Positions 9,228-22,214 of a stretch of 64,000 bases of DNA are shown one piece after another (the stretch's first letter is position 1; each line of letters begins with the position of its first letter). The stretch covers positions 21,467,638 through 21,531,637 of the forward strand of contig OZ059900.1 in the NCBI GenBank assembly GCA_964057225.1, written 5' to 3'. Below the pieces are notes generated by a model, which did no database searches, was not told the origin of the DNA, and saw nothing but the letters and a program-made list of their open reading frames with translations. The position numbers and the translations under genes were made by a program. The stretch is from Auanema rhodensis (lineage: Eukaryota > Nematoda > Chromadorea > Rhabditida > Rhabditidae).

Positions 9228-11277
9228 GTAAACAAGGTTTTGACTTACGATTTCATGTGTTCAAACTCATGCAATGTCAATGAAACCTAGCTCAAAATTG
9301 TTCCTACAACGTCTAGTTCCACTTTCACGACAAAAAACAGGGGTTAGAAAATTAAGGAAATTAGCATATTCTGAGGGCACGCCCCTTATGGCTAATATTG
9401 ATTAAATCGATTTTTGTTCATATGAGTCGTCAAATGCAACGAATTTCAGCGTGTTACATACTAAAATGAAGCATTTTACATGCTGAACACTAGAAAAATA
9501 CAAAAACACAGTATTTCCCATGAGAAATATTTTATTATGCTGGAAAACCACTTTTTGGAAATTTCGCTGTAAACAAGGTTTTGACTTACGATTTCATGTG
9601 TTCAAACTCATGCAATGTCAATGAAACCTAGCTCAAAACTGTTCCTACAACGTCTAGTTCCACTTTCACGACAAAAAAACAGGGGTTAGAAAATTAAGGA
9701 AATTAGCATATTCTGAGGGCACGACCTTTATGGCTAATATTGATTAAATCGATTTTTGTTCATATGAGTCGTCAAATGCAACGAATTTCAGCGTGTTACA
9801 TACTAAAGTGAAGCATTTTACATGCTGAACACTATAAAAATACAAAAACACAGTATTTCCCATGAGAAATATTTTATTATGCTGGAAAACCAGTTTTTGG
9901 AAATTTCGCTGTAAACAAGGTTTTGACTTACGATTTCATGTGTTCAAACTCATGCAATGTCAATGAAACCTAGCTCAAAACTGTTCGTACAACGTCTAGT
10001 TCCACTTTCACGACAAAAAAACAGGGGTTAGAAAATTTAGGAAATTAGCATATTCTGAGGGCACGCCCCTTATGGCTAATATTGATTAAATCGATTTTTG
10101 TTCATATGAGTCGTCAAATGCAACGAATTTCAGCGTGTTACATACTAAAATGAAGTATTTTACATGCTGAACACTAGAAAAATACAAAAACACAGTATTT
10201 CCCATAAGAAATATTTTATTATGCTGGAAAACCAGTTTTTGGAAATTTCGCTGTAAACAAGGTTTTGACTTACGATTTCATGTGTTCAAACTCATGCAAT
10301 GTCAATGAAACCTAGCTCAAAATTGTTCGTACAACGTCTAGTTCCACTTTCACGACAAAAAAACAGGGGTTAGAAAATTAAGGAAATTAGCATATTCTGA
10401 GGGCACGCCCCTTATGGCTAATATTGATTAAATCGATTTTTGTTCATATGAGTCGTCAAATGCAACGAATTTCAGCGTGTTACATACTGAAATGAAGCAT
10501 TTTACATGCTGAACACTAGAAAAATACAAAAACACAGTTTTTCCCATGAGAAATATTTTATTATGCTGGAAAACCAGTTTTTGGAAATTTCGCTGTAAAC
10601 AAGGTTTTGACTTACGATTTCATGTGTTCAAACTCATGCAATGTCAATGAAACCTAGCTCAAAACTGTTCGTACAACGTCTAGTTCCACTTTCACGACAA
10701 AAAAACAGGGGTTAGAAAATTTAGGAAATTAGCATATTCTGAGGGCACGCCCCTTATGGCTAATATTGATTAAATCGATTTTTGTTCATATGAGTCGTCA
10801 AATGCAACGAATTTCAGCGTGTTACATACTAAAATGAAGTATTTTACATGCTGAACACTAGAAAAATACAAAAACACAGTATTTCCCATAAGAAATATTT
10901 TATTATGCTGGAAAACCAGTTTTTGGAAATTTCGCTGTAAACAAGGTTTTGACTTACGATTTCATGTGTTCAAACTCATGCAATGTCAATGAAACCTTGC
11001 TCAAAATTGTTCCTACAACGTCTAGTTACACTTTCACGACAAAAAAACAGGGGTTAGAAAATTAAGGAAATTAGCATATTCTGAGGGCACGCCCCTTATG
11101 GCTAATATTGATTAAATCGATTTTTGTTCATATGAGTCGTCAAATGCAACGAATTTCAGCGTGTTACACACTAAAATGAAGCATTTTACATGCTGAACAC
11201 TAGAAAAATACAAAAACACAGTATTTCCCATGAGAAATATTTTATTATACTGGAAACCAGTTTTTGGAATTTTCGCT
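9228..11277 (+). repeat. HOR family 2, copy 2
   Basis: Starts are 9228, 9569, 9911, 10253, 10595 and 10937. The first five match 6835-8543 in order, length and diagnostic bases. Instead of the aaacg/cagggtg pair, the unit ends with one fused monomer at 10937. Copy 1 of this family has no counterpart to the extra seven monomers when compared with 43405-45796, so the doubling of this 7-mer is local to this region or was lost in the other. Confidence 0.88.
10937..11277 (+). repeat. Chimeric monomer (fusion of the pair seen at 45114 and 45456)
   Basis: The front half carries ttgctc and agttac, as at 45114. The back half carries acacactaaaatg and atactggaaacc, as at 45456. In the related region these are two whole neighbouring monomers. 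The switch lies between 11028 (agttac) and 11169 (acacac). One monomer was lost here by unequal exchange, or gained there. Confidence 0.78.
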
Positions 11278-12987
11278 GTAAACAAGGTTTTGACTTACGA
11301 TTTCATGTGTTCAAACTCATGCAATGTCAATGAAACCTAGCTCAAAATTGTTCCTACAACGTCTAGTTCCACTTTCACGACAAAAAAACAGGGGTTAGAA
11401 ATTTTAGGAAATTAGCATATTCTGAGGGCACGCCCCTTATGGCTAATATTGATTAAATCGATTTTTGTTCATATGAGTCGTCAAATGCAACGAATTTCAG
11501 CGTGTTACATACTAAAATGAAGCATTTTACATGCTGAACACTAGAAAAATACAAAAACACAGTTTTTCCCATGAGAAATATTTTATTATGCTGGAAAACC
11601 AGTTTTTGGAAATTTCGCTGTAAACAAGGTTTTGACTTACGATTTCATGTGTTCAAACTCATGCAATGTCAATGAAACCTAGCTCAAAATTGTTCGTACA
11701 ACGTCTAGTTCCACTTTCACGACAAAAAAACAGGGGTTAGAAAATTTAGGAAATTAGCATATTCTGAGGGCACGCCCCTTATGGCTAATATTGATTAAAT
11801 CGATTTTTGTTCATATGAGTCGTCAAATGCAACGAATTTCATCGTGTTACATACTAAAATGAAGTATTTTACATGCTGAACACTAGAAAAATACAAAAAC
11901 ACAGTATTTCCCATGAGAAATATTTTATTATGCTGGAAAACCAGTTTTTGGAAGTTTCGCTGTAAACAAGGTTTTGACTTACGATTTCATGTGTTCAAAC
12001 TCATGCAATGTCAATGAAACCTAGCTCAAAATTGTTCCTACAACGTCTAATTCCACTTTCACGACAAAAAAACAGGGGTTAGAAAATTAAGGAAATTAGC
12101 ATATTCTGAGGGCACGCCCCTTATGGCTAATATTGATTAAATCGATTTTTGTTCATATGAGTCGTCAAATGCAACGAATTTCAGCGTGTTACATACTAAA
12201 ATGAAGCATTTTACATGCTGAACACTAGAAAAATACAAAAACACAGTATTTCCCATGAGAAATATTTTATTATGCTGGAAAACCAGTTTTTGGAAATTTC
12301 GCTGTAAACAAGGTTTTGACTTACGATTTCATGTGTTCAAACTCATGCAATGAAAATGAAACCTAGCTCAAAATTGTTCCTACAACGTCTAGTTCCACTT
12401 TCACGACAACAAAACAGGGGTTAGAAAATTAAGGAAATTAGCATATTCTGAGGGCACGCCCCTTATGGCTAATATTGATTAAATCGATTTTTGTTCATAT
12501 GAGTCGTCAAATGCAACGAATTTCAGCCTGTTACATACTAAAATGAAGCATTTCACATGCTGAACACTAGAAAAATACAAAAACACAGTATTTCCCATGA
12601 GAAATATTTTATTATGCTGGAAAACCAGTTTTTGGAAAGTTCGCTGTAAACAAGGTTTTGACTTACGATTTCATGTGTTCAAACTCATGCAATGTCAATG
12701 AAACCTAGCTCAAAATTGTTCGTACAACGTCTAGTTCCACTTTCACGACAAAAAAACAGGGGTTAGAAAATTAAGGAAATTAGCATATTCTGAGGGCACG
12801 CCCCTTATGGCTAATATTGATTAAATCGATTTTTGTTCATATGAGTCGTCAAATGCAATTAATTTCAGCGTGTTACATACTAAAATGAAGCATTTTACAT
12901 GCTGAACACTAAAAAAATACAAAAACACAGTATTTCCCATGAGAAATATTTTATTATGCTGGAAAACGAGTTTTTGGAAATTTCGCT
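11278..12987 (+). repeat. Five-monomer segment, copied at 45797
   Basis: Starts are 11278 (cagttttt; private gaaattttagg), 11620 (catcg, ggaagttt), 11962 (a89, t141), 12304 (atgaaaatgaaacc, gacaacaaaac, cagcctg, gcatttcac) and 12646 (caatt, a267, acgag). The rare changes of the 12304 copy are all present at 46823. The offset to the second copy is 34,519 bp throughout. Confidence 0.9.
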
Positions 12988-14010
12988 GTAAACAAGGTTT
13001 TGACTTACGATTTCATGTGTTCAAACTCATGCAATGTCAATGAAACCTAGCTCAAAATTGTTCCTACAACGTCTAGTTCCACTTTCACGACAAAAAAACA
13101 GGGGTTAGACAATTAAGGAAATTAGCATATTCTGAGGGCACGCCCCTTATGGCTAATATTGATTAAATCGATTTTTGTTCATATGAGTCGTCAAATGCAA
13201 CGAATTTCAGCGTGTTACATACTTAAATGAAGCATTTTACATGCTGAACACTAGAAAAATACAAAAACACAGTATTTCCCATGAGAAATATTTTATTATA
13301 CTGGAAACCAGTTTTTGGAATTTTCGCTGTAAACAAGGTTTTGACTTACGATTTCATGTGTTCAAACTCATGCAATGTCAATGAAACCTAGCTCAAAACT
13401 GTTCGTACAACGTCTAGTTCCACTTTCACGACAAAAAAACAGGGGTTAGAAAATTTAGGAAATTAGCATATTCTGAGGGCACGCCCCTTATGGCTAATAT
13501 TGATTAAATCGATTTTTGTTCATATGAGTCGTCAAATGCAACGAATTTCAGCGTGTTACATACTAAAATGAAGTATTTTACATGCTGAACACTAGAAAAG
13601 TACAAAAACACAGTATTTCCCATAAGAAATATTTTATTATACTGGAAACCAGTTTTTGGAATTTTCGCTGTAAACAAGGTTTTGACTTACGATTTCATGT
13701 GTTCAAACTCATGCAATGTCAATGAAACCTAGCTCAAAATTGTTCGTACAACGTCTAGTTCCACTTTCACGACAAAAAAACAGGGGTTAGAAAATTAAGG
13801 AAATTAGCATATTCTGAGGGCACGCCCCTTATGGCTAATATTGATTAAATCGATTTTTGTTCATATGAGTCGTCAAATGCAATTAATTTCAGCGTGTTAC
13901 ATACTTAAATGAAGCATTTTACATGCTGAACACTAGAAAAATACAAAAACACAGTATTTCCCATGAGAAATATTTTATTATACTGGAAACCAGTTTTTGG
14001 AATTTTCGCT
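12988..14010 (+). repeat. 3-mer HOR, copy 1
   Basis: Starts are 12988 (gacaattaagg, acttaaatg), 13329 (aaactg, g77, ttag, tatttt, aaaagtac, ataag) and 13670 (g77, caatt, acttaaatg). All three are 341 bp and end with atactggaaacc and ggaatttt. The unit is 1023 bp and is directly repeated. The first monomer differs from its partner at 14011 in its front half (c77 and aaattg here; g77 and aaactg there). Confidence 0.9.
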
Positions 14011-15033
14011 GTAAACAAGGTTTTGACTTACGATTTCATGTGTTCAAACTCATGCAATGTCAATGAAACCTAGCTCAAAACTGTTCGTACAACGTCTAGT
14101 TCCACTTTCACGACAAAAAAACAGGGGTTAGACAATTAAGGAAATTAGCATATTCTGAGGGCACGCCCCTTATGGCTAATATTGATTAAATCGATTTTTG
14201 TTCATATGAGTCGTCAAATGCAACGAATTTCAGCGTGTTACATACTTAAATGAAGCATTTTACATGCTGAACACTAGAAAAATACAAAAACACAGTATTT
14301 CCCATGAGAAATATTTTATTATACTGGAAACCAGTTTTTGGAATTTTCGCTGTAAACAAGGTTTTGACTTACGATTTCATGTGTTCAAACTCATGCAATG
14401 TCAATGAAACCTAGCTCAAAACTGTTCGTACAACGTCTAGTTCCACTTTCACGACAAAAAAACAGGGGTTAGAAAATTTAGGAAATTAGCATATTCTGAG
14501 GGCACGCCCCTTATGGCTAATATTGATTAAATCGATTTTTGTTCATATGAGTCGTCAAATGCAACGAATTTCAGCGTGTTACATACTAAAATGAAGTATT
14601 TTACATGCTGAACACTAGAAAAGTACAAAAACACAGTATTTCCCATAAGAAATATTTTATTATACTGGAAACCAGTTTTTGGAATTTTCGCTGTAAACAA
14701 GGTTTTGACTTACGATTTCATGTGTTCAAACTCATGCAATGTCAATGAAACCTAGCTCAAAATTGTTCGTACAACGTCTAGTTCCACTTTCACGACAAAA
14801 AAACAGGGGTTAGAAAATTAAGGAAATTAGCATATTCTGAGGGCACGCCCCTTATGGCTAATATTGATTAAATCGATTTTTGTTCATATGAGTCGTCAAA
14901 TGCAATTAATTTCAGCGTGTTACATACTTAAATGAAGCATTTTACATGCTGAACACTAGAAAAATACAAAAACACAGTATTTCCCATGAGAAATATTTTA
15001 TTATACTGGAAACCAGTTTTTGGAATTTTCGCT
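14011..15033 (+). repeat. 3-mer HOR, copy 2
   Basis: Starts are 14011, 14352 and 14693, with the same order, lengths (3 x 341) and markers as the preceding unit, offset 1023 bp. The near identity of the second and third monomers marks a recent tandem duplication. The first monomer has taken an aaactg/g77 front half, as if the exchange joined a 13329-type start to a 12988-type end. Confidence 0.9.
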
Positions 15034-15375
15034 GTAAACAAGGTTTTGACTTACGATTTCATGTGTTCAAACTCATGCAATGTCAATGAAACCTAGCTCA
15101 AAACTGTTCGTACAACGTCTAGTTCCACTTTCACGACAAAAAAACAGGGGTTAGAAAATTTAGGAAATTAGCATATTCTGAGGGCACGCCCCTTATGGCT
15201 AATATTGATTAAATCGATTTTTGTTCATATGAGTCGTCAAATGAAACGAATTTCAGGGTGTTACATACTAAAATGAAGCATTTTACATGCTGAACACTAT
15301 AAAAATACAAAAACTTAGTATTTCCCATGAGAAATATTTTATTATGCTGGAAAACCAGTTTTTGGAAAGTTCGCT
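15034..15375 (+). repeat. Chimeric monomer closing the 3-mer block
   Basis: The front half is that of 13329 and 14352 (aaactg, g77, ttag). The back half is the aaacg/cagggtg/t267/g336 subtype of family 1, with a private aaacttagt. The switch lies between 15161 and 15244. It joins the 3-mer block to the next 7-mer family. Confidence 0.72.
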
Positions 15376-17768
15376 GTAAACAAGGTTTTGACTTACGATT
15401 TCATGTGTTCAAACTCATGCAATGTCAATGAAACCTAGCTCAAAATTGTTCGTACAACGTCTAGTTCCACTTTCACGACAAAAAAACAGGGGTTAGAAAA
15501 TTTAGGAAATTAGCATATTCTGAGGGCACGCCCCTTATGGCTAATATTGATTAAATCGATTTTTGTTCATATGAGTCGTCAAATGCAACGAATTTCATCG
15601 TGTTACATACTAAAATGAAGTATTTTACATGCTGAACACTAGAAAAATACAAAAACACAGTATTTCCCATGAGAAATATTTTATTATGCTGGAAAACCAG
15701 TTTTTGGAAGTTTCGCTGTAAACAAGGTTTTGACTTACGATTTCATGTGTTCAAACTCATGCAATGTCAATGAAACCTAGCTCAAAATTGTTCCTACAAC
15801 GTCTAGTTCCACTTTCACGACAAAAAAACAGGGGTTAGAAAATTTAGGAAATTAGCATATTCTGAGGGCACGCCCCTTATGGCTAATATTGATTAAATCG
15901 ATTTTTGTTCATATGAGTCGTCAAATGCAACGAATTTCAGCGTATTACATACTAAAATGAAGTATTTCACATGCTGAACACTAGAAAAATACAAAAACAC
16001 AGTATTTCCCATGAGAAATATTTTATTATGCTGGAAAACCAGTTTTTGGAAATTTCGCTGTAAACAAGGTTTTGACTTACGATTTCATGTGTTCAAACTC
16101 ATGCAATGTCAATGAAACCTTGCTCAAAATTGTTCCTACAACGTCTAGTTCCACTTTCACGACAAAAAAACAGGGGTTAGAAAATTAAGGAAATTAGCAT
16201 ATTCTGAGGGCACGCCCCTTATGGCTAATATTGATTAAATCGATTTTTGTTCATATGAGTCGTCAAATGAAACGAATTTCAGGGTGTTACATACTAAAAT
16301 GAAGCATTTTACATGCTGAACACTATAAAAATACAAAAACACAGTATTTCCCATGAGAAATATTTTATTATGCTGGAAAACCAGTTTTTGGAAAGTTCGC
16401 TGTAAACAAGGTTTTGACTTACGATTTCATGTGTTCAAACTCATGCAATGTCAATGAAACCTAGCTCAAAATTGTTCCTACAACGTCTAATTCCACTTTC
16501 ACGACAAAAAAACAGGGGTTAGAAAATTAAGGAAATTAGCACATTCTGAGGGCACGCCCCTTATGGCTAATATTGATTAAATCGATTTTTGTTCATATGA
16601 GTCGTCAAATGCAACAAATTTCAGCGTGTTACATACTAAAATGAAGTATTTTACATGCTGAACACTAGAAAAATACAAAAACACAGTTTTTCCCATGAGA
16701 AATATTTTATTATGCTGGAAAACCAGTTTTTGGAAATTTCGCTGTAAACAAGGTTTTGACTTACGATTTCATGTGTTCAAACTCATGCAATGTCAATGAA
16801 ACCTAGCTCAAAATTGTTCCTACAACGTCTAGTTCCACTTTCACGACAAAAAAACAGGGGTTAGAAAATTTAGGAAATTAGCATATTCTGAGGGCACGCC
16901 CCTTATGGCTAATATTGATTAAATCGATTTTTGTTCATATGAGTCGTCAAATGCATTGAATTTCAGCGTATTACATACTAAAATGAAGTATTTCACATGC
17001 TGAACACTAGAAAAATACAAAAACACAGTATTTCCCATGAGAAATATTTTATTATGCTGGAAAACCAGTTTTTGGAAATTTCGCTGTAAACAAGGTTTTG
17101 ACTTACGATTTCATGTGTTCAAACTCATGCAATGTCAATGAAACCTTGCTCAAAATTGTTCCTACAACGTCTAGTTCCACTTTCACGACAAAAAAACAGG
17201 GGTTAGAAAATTAAGGAAATTAGCATATTCTGAGGGCACGCCCCTTATGGCTAATATTGATTAAATCGATTTTTGTTCATATGAGTCGTCAAATGCAATT
17301 AATTTCAGCGTGTTACATACTTAAATGAAGCATTTTACATGCTGAACACTAGAAAAATACAAAAACACAGTATTTCCCATGAGAAATATTTTATTATACT
17401 GGAAACCAGTTTTTGGAATTTTCGCTGTAAACAAGGTTTTGACTTACGATTTCATGTGTTCAAACTCATGCAATGTCAATGAAACCTAGCTCAAAACTGT
17501 TCGTACAACGTCTAGTTCCACTTTCACGACAAAAAAACAGGGGTTAGAAAATTTAGGAAATTAGCATATTCTGAGGGCACGCCCCTTATGGCTAATATTG
17601 ATTAAATCGATTTTTGTTCATATGAGTCGTCAAATGCAACGAATTTCAGCGTGTTACATACTAAAATGAAGCATTTTACATGCTGAACACTAGAAAAATA
17701 CAAAAACACAGTTTTTCCCATGAGAAATATTTTATTATGCTGGAAAACCAGTTTTTGGAAATTTCGCT
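15376..17768 (+). repeat. HOR family 3, 7-mer, copy 1
   Basis: Starts are 15376 (catcg, ggaagttt), 15718 (ttag, cgtattacatac, tatttcac), 16060 (ttgctc, aaacg, cagggtg), 16402 (a89, c141, caacaaat, cagttttt), 16744 (cattg, cgtatt), 17086 (ttgctc then caatt, acttaaatg, atactgg) and 17427 (aaactg, ttag, cagttttt). The first five recur exactly one unit later (2393 bp). The cgtattacatac form lacks the acaaac change seen in family 1, so it looks like an older or separate state of that subtype. Confidence 0.88.
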
Positions 17769-20162
17769 GTAAACAAGGTTTTGACTTACGATTTCATGTG
17801 TTCAAACTCATGCAATGTCAATGAAACCTAGCTCAAAATTGTTCGTACAACGTCTAGTTCCACTTTCACGACAAAAAAACAGGGGTTAGAAAATTTAGGA
17901 AATTAGCATATTCTGAGGGCACGCCCCTTATGGCTAATATTGATTAAATCGATTTTTGTTCATATGAGTCGTCAAATGCAACGAATTTCATCGTGTTACA
18001 TACTAAAATGAAGTATTTTACATGCTGAACACTAGAAAAATACAAAAACACAGTATTTCCCATGAGAAATATTTTATTATGCTGGAAAACCAGTTTTTGG
18101 AAGTTTCGCTGTAAACAAGGTTTTGACTTACGATTTCATGTGTTCAAACTCATGCAATGTCAATGAAACCTAGCTCAAAATTGTTCCTACAACGTCTAGT
18201 TCCACTTTCACGACAAAAAAACAGGGGTTAGAAAATTTAGGAAATTAGCATATTCTGAGGGCACGCCCCTTATGGCTAATATTGATTAAATCGATTTTTG
18301 TTCATATGAGTCGTCAAATGCAACGAATTTCAGCGTATTACATACTAAAATGAAGTATTTCACATGCTGAACACTAGAAAAATACAAAAACACAGTATTT
18401 CCCATGAGAAATATTTTATTATGCTGGAAAACCAGTTTTTGGAAATTTCGCTGTAAACAAGGTTTTGACTTACGATTTCATGTGTTCAAACTCATGCAAT
18501 GTCAATGAAACCTTGCTCAAAATTGTTCCTACAACGTCTAGTTCCACTTTCACGACAAAAAAACAGGGGTTAGAAAATTAAGGAAATTAGCATATTCTGA
18601 GGGCACGCCCCTTATGGCTAATATTGATTAAATCGATTTTTGTTCATATGAGTCGTCAAATGAAACGAATTTCAGGGTGTTACATACTAAAATGAAGCAT
18701 TTTACATGCTGAACACTATAAAAATACAAAAACACAGTATTTCCCATGAGAAATATTTTATTATGCTGGAAAACCAGTTTTTGGAAAGTTCGCTGTAAAC
18801 AAGGTTTTGACTTACGATTTCATGTGTTCAAACTCATGCAATGTCAATGAAACCTAGCTCAAAATTGTTCCTACAACGTCTAATTCCACTTTCACGACAA
18901 AAAAACAGGGGTTAGAAAATTAAGGAAATTAGCACATTCTGAGGGCACGCCCCTTATGGCTAATATTGATTAAATCGATTTTTGTTCATATGAGTCGTCA
19001 AATGCAACAAATTTCAGCGTGTTACATACTAAAATGAAGTATTTTACATGCTGAACACTAGAAAAATACAAAAACACAGTTTTTCCCATGAGAAATATTT
19101 TATTATGCTGGAAAACCAGTTTTTGGAAATTTCGCTGTAAACAAGGTTTTGACTTACGATTTCATGTGTTCAAACTCATGCAATGTCAATGAAACCTAGC
19201 TCAAAATTGTTCCTACAACGTCTAGTTCCACTTTCACGACAAAAAAACAGGGGTTAGAAAATTTAGGAAATTAGCATATTCTGAGGGCACGCCCCTTATG
19301 GCTAATATTGATTAAATCGATTTTTGTTCATATGAGTCGTCAAATGCATTGAATTTCAGCGTATTACATACTAAAATGAAGTATTTCACATGCTGAACAC
19401 TAGAAAAATACAAAAACACAGTATTTCCCATGAGAAATATTTTATTATGCTGGAAAACCAGTTTTTGGAAATTTCGCTGTAAACAAGGTTTTGACTTACG
19501 ATTTCATGTGTTCAAACTCATGCAATGTCAATGAAACCTTGCTCAAAATTGTTCCTACAACGTCTAGTTCCACTTTCACGACAAAAAAACAGGGGTTAGA
19601 AAATTAAGGAAATTAGCATATTCTGAGGGCACGCCCCTTATGGCTAATATTGATTAAATCGATTTTTGTTCATATGAGTCGTTAAATGCAACGAATTTCA
19701 GCGTGTTACATACTAAAATGAAGCATTTTACATGCTGAACACTATAAAAATACAAAAACACAGTATTTCCCATGAGAAATATTTTATTATGCTGGAAAAC
19801 CAGTTTTTGGAAAGTTCGCTGTAAACAAGGTTTTGACTTACGATTTCATGTGTTCAAACTCATGCAATGTCAATGAAACCTAGCTCAAAATTGTTCGTAC
19901 AACGTCTAGTTCCACTTTCACGACAAAAAAACAGGGGTTAGAAAATTAAGGAAATTAGCATATTCTGAGGGCACGCCCCTTATGGCTAATATTGATTAAA
20001 TCGATTTTTGTTCATATGAGTCGTCAAATGCAACGAATTTCAGCGTGTTACATACTAAAATGAAGCATTTTACATGCTGAACACTAGAAAAATACAAAAA
20101 CACAGTATTTCCCATGAGAAATATTTTATTATGCTGGAAAACCAGTTTTTGGAAATTTCGCT
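17769..20162 (+). repeat. HOR family 3, copy 2 with a divergent end
   Basis: Starts are 17769, 18111, 18453, 18795, 19137, 19479 and 19821. The first five repeat 15376-17085. The sixth keeps the ttgctc front but ends caacg/t267/g336 and has a private gtcgttaaatg. The seventh is a plain g77/taag copy. The change of ending leads into the 3-mer block at 20163. Confidence 0.87.
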
Positions 20163-21188
20163 GTAAACAAGGTTTTGACTTACGATTTCATGTGTTCAAA
20201 CTCATGCAATGTCAATGAAACCTAGCTCAAAATTGTTCCTACAACGTCTAGTTCCACTTTCACGACAAAAAAACAGGGGTTAGAAAATTTAGGAAATTAG
20301 CATATTCTGAGGGCACGCCCCTTATGGCTAATATTGATTAAATCGATTTTTGTTCATATGAGTCGTCAAATGCAACGAATTTCAGCGTATTACAAACTAA
20401 AATGAAGTATTTCACATGCTGAACACTAGAAAAATACAAAAACACAGTATTTCCCATGAGAAATATTTTATTATGCTGGAAAACCAGTTTTTGGAAATTT
20501 CGCTGTAAACAAGGTTTTGACTTACGATTTCATGTGTTCAAACTCATGCAATGTCAATGAAACCTTGCTCAAAATTGTTCCTACAACGTCTAGTTCCACT
20601 TTCACGACAAAAAAACAGGGGTTAGAAAATTTAGGAAATTAGCATATTCTGAGGGCACGCCCCTTATGGCTAATATTGATTAAATCGATTTTTGTTCATA
20701 TGAGTCGTCAAATGAAACGAATTTCAGGGTGTTACATACTAAAATGAAGCATTTTACATGCTGAACACTATAAAAATACAAAAACACAGTATTTCCCATG
20801 AGAAATATTTTATTATGCTGGAAAACCAGTTTTTGGAAAGTTCGCTGTAAACAAGGTTTTGACTTACGATTTCATGTGTTCAAACTCATGCAATGTCAAT
20901 GAAACCTAGCTCAAAATTGTTCCTACAACGTCTAATTCCACTTTCACGACAAAAAAACAGGGGTTAGAAAATTAAGGAAATTAGCACATTCTGAGGGCAC
21001 GCCCCTTATGGCTAATATTGATTAAATCGATTTTTGTTCATATGAGTCGTCAAATGCAACGAATTTCAGCGTGTTACATACTAAAATGAAGTATTTTACA
21101 TGCTGAACACTAGAAAAATACAAAAACACAGTATTTCCCATGAGAAATATTTTATTATGCTGGAAAACCAGTTTTTGGAAATTTCGCT
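20163..21188 (+). repeat. 3-mer block from family 1, copy 1
   Basis: Starts are 20163 (ttag, cgtattacaaac, tatttcac), 20505 (ttgctc, aaacg, cagggtg) and 20847 (a89, c141, tatttt). It is 1026 bp. This order is the tail of the family 1 unit, and it is used again at 33490-34515. Confidence 0.9.
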
Positions 21189-22214
21189 GTAAACAAGGTT
21201 TTGACTTACGATTTCATGTGTTCAAACTCATGCAATGTCAATGAAACCTAGCTCAAAATTGTTCCTACAACGTCTAGTTCCACTTTCACGACAAAAAAAC
21301 AGGGGTTAGAAAATTTAGGAAATTAGCATATTCTGAGGGCACGCCCCTTATGGCTAATATTGATTAAATCGATTTTTGTTCATATGAGTCGTCAAATGCA
21401 ACGAATTTCAGCGTATTACAAACTAAAATGAAGTATTTCACATGCTGAACACTAGAAAAATACAAAAACACAGTATTTCCCATGAGAAATATTTTATTAT
21501 GCTGGAAAACCAGCTTTTGGAAATTTCGCTGTAAACAAGGTTTTGACTTACGATTTCATGTGTTCAAACTCATGCAATGTCAATTAAACCTTGCTCAAAA
21601 TTGTTCCTACAACGTCTAGTTCCACTTTCACGACAAAAAAACAGGGGTTAGAAAATTTAGGAAATTAGCATATTCTGAGGGCACGCCCCTTATGGCTAAT
21701 ATTGATTAAATCGATTTTTGTTCATATGAGTCGTCAAATGAAACGAATTTCAGGGTGTTACATACTAAAATGAAGCATTTTACATGCTGAACACTATAAA
21801 AATACAAAAACACAGTATTTCCCATGAGAAATATTTTATTATGCTGGAAAACCAGTTTTTGGAAAGTTCGCTGTAAACAAGGTTTTGACTTACGATTTCA
21901 TGTGTTCAAACTCATGCAATGTCAATGAAACCTAGCTCAAAATTGTTCCTACAACGTCTAATTCCACTTTCACGACAAAAAAACAGGGGTTAGAAAATTA
22001 AGGAAATTAGCACATTCTGAGGGCACGCCCCTTATGGCTAATATTGATTAAATCGATTTTTGTTCATATGAGTCGTCAAATGCAACGAATTTCAGCGTGT
22101 TACATACTAAAATGAAGTATTTTACATGCTGAACACTAGAAAAATAGAAAAACACAGTATTTCCCATGAGAAATATTTTATTATGCTGGAAAACCAGTTT
22201 TTGGAAATTTCGCT
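21189..22214 (+). repeat. 3-mer block from family 1, copy 2
   Basis: Starts are 21189, 21531 and 21873, offset 1026 bp from the previous block. Private changes are cagcttttgg near 21511, caattaaacc near 21585 and aaaatagaaaaac near 22143. The last monomer leads directly into the marker monomer at 22215, just as 2392 leads into 2734. Confidence 0.9.
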
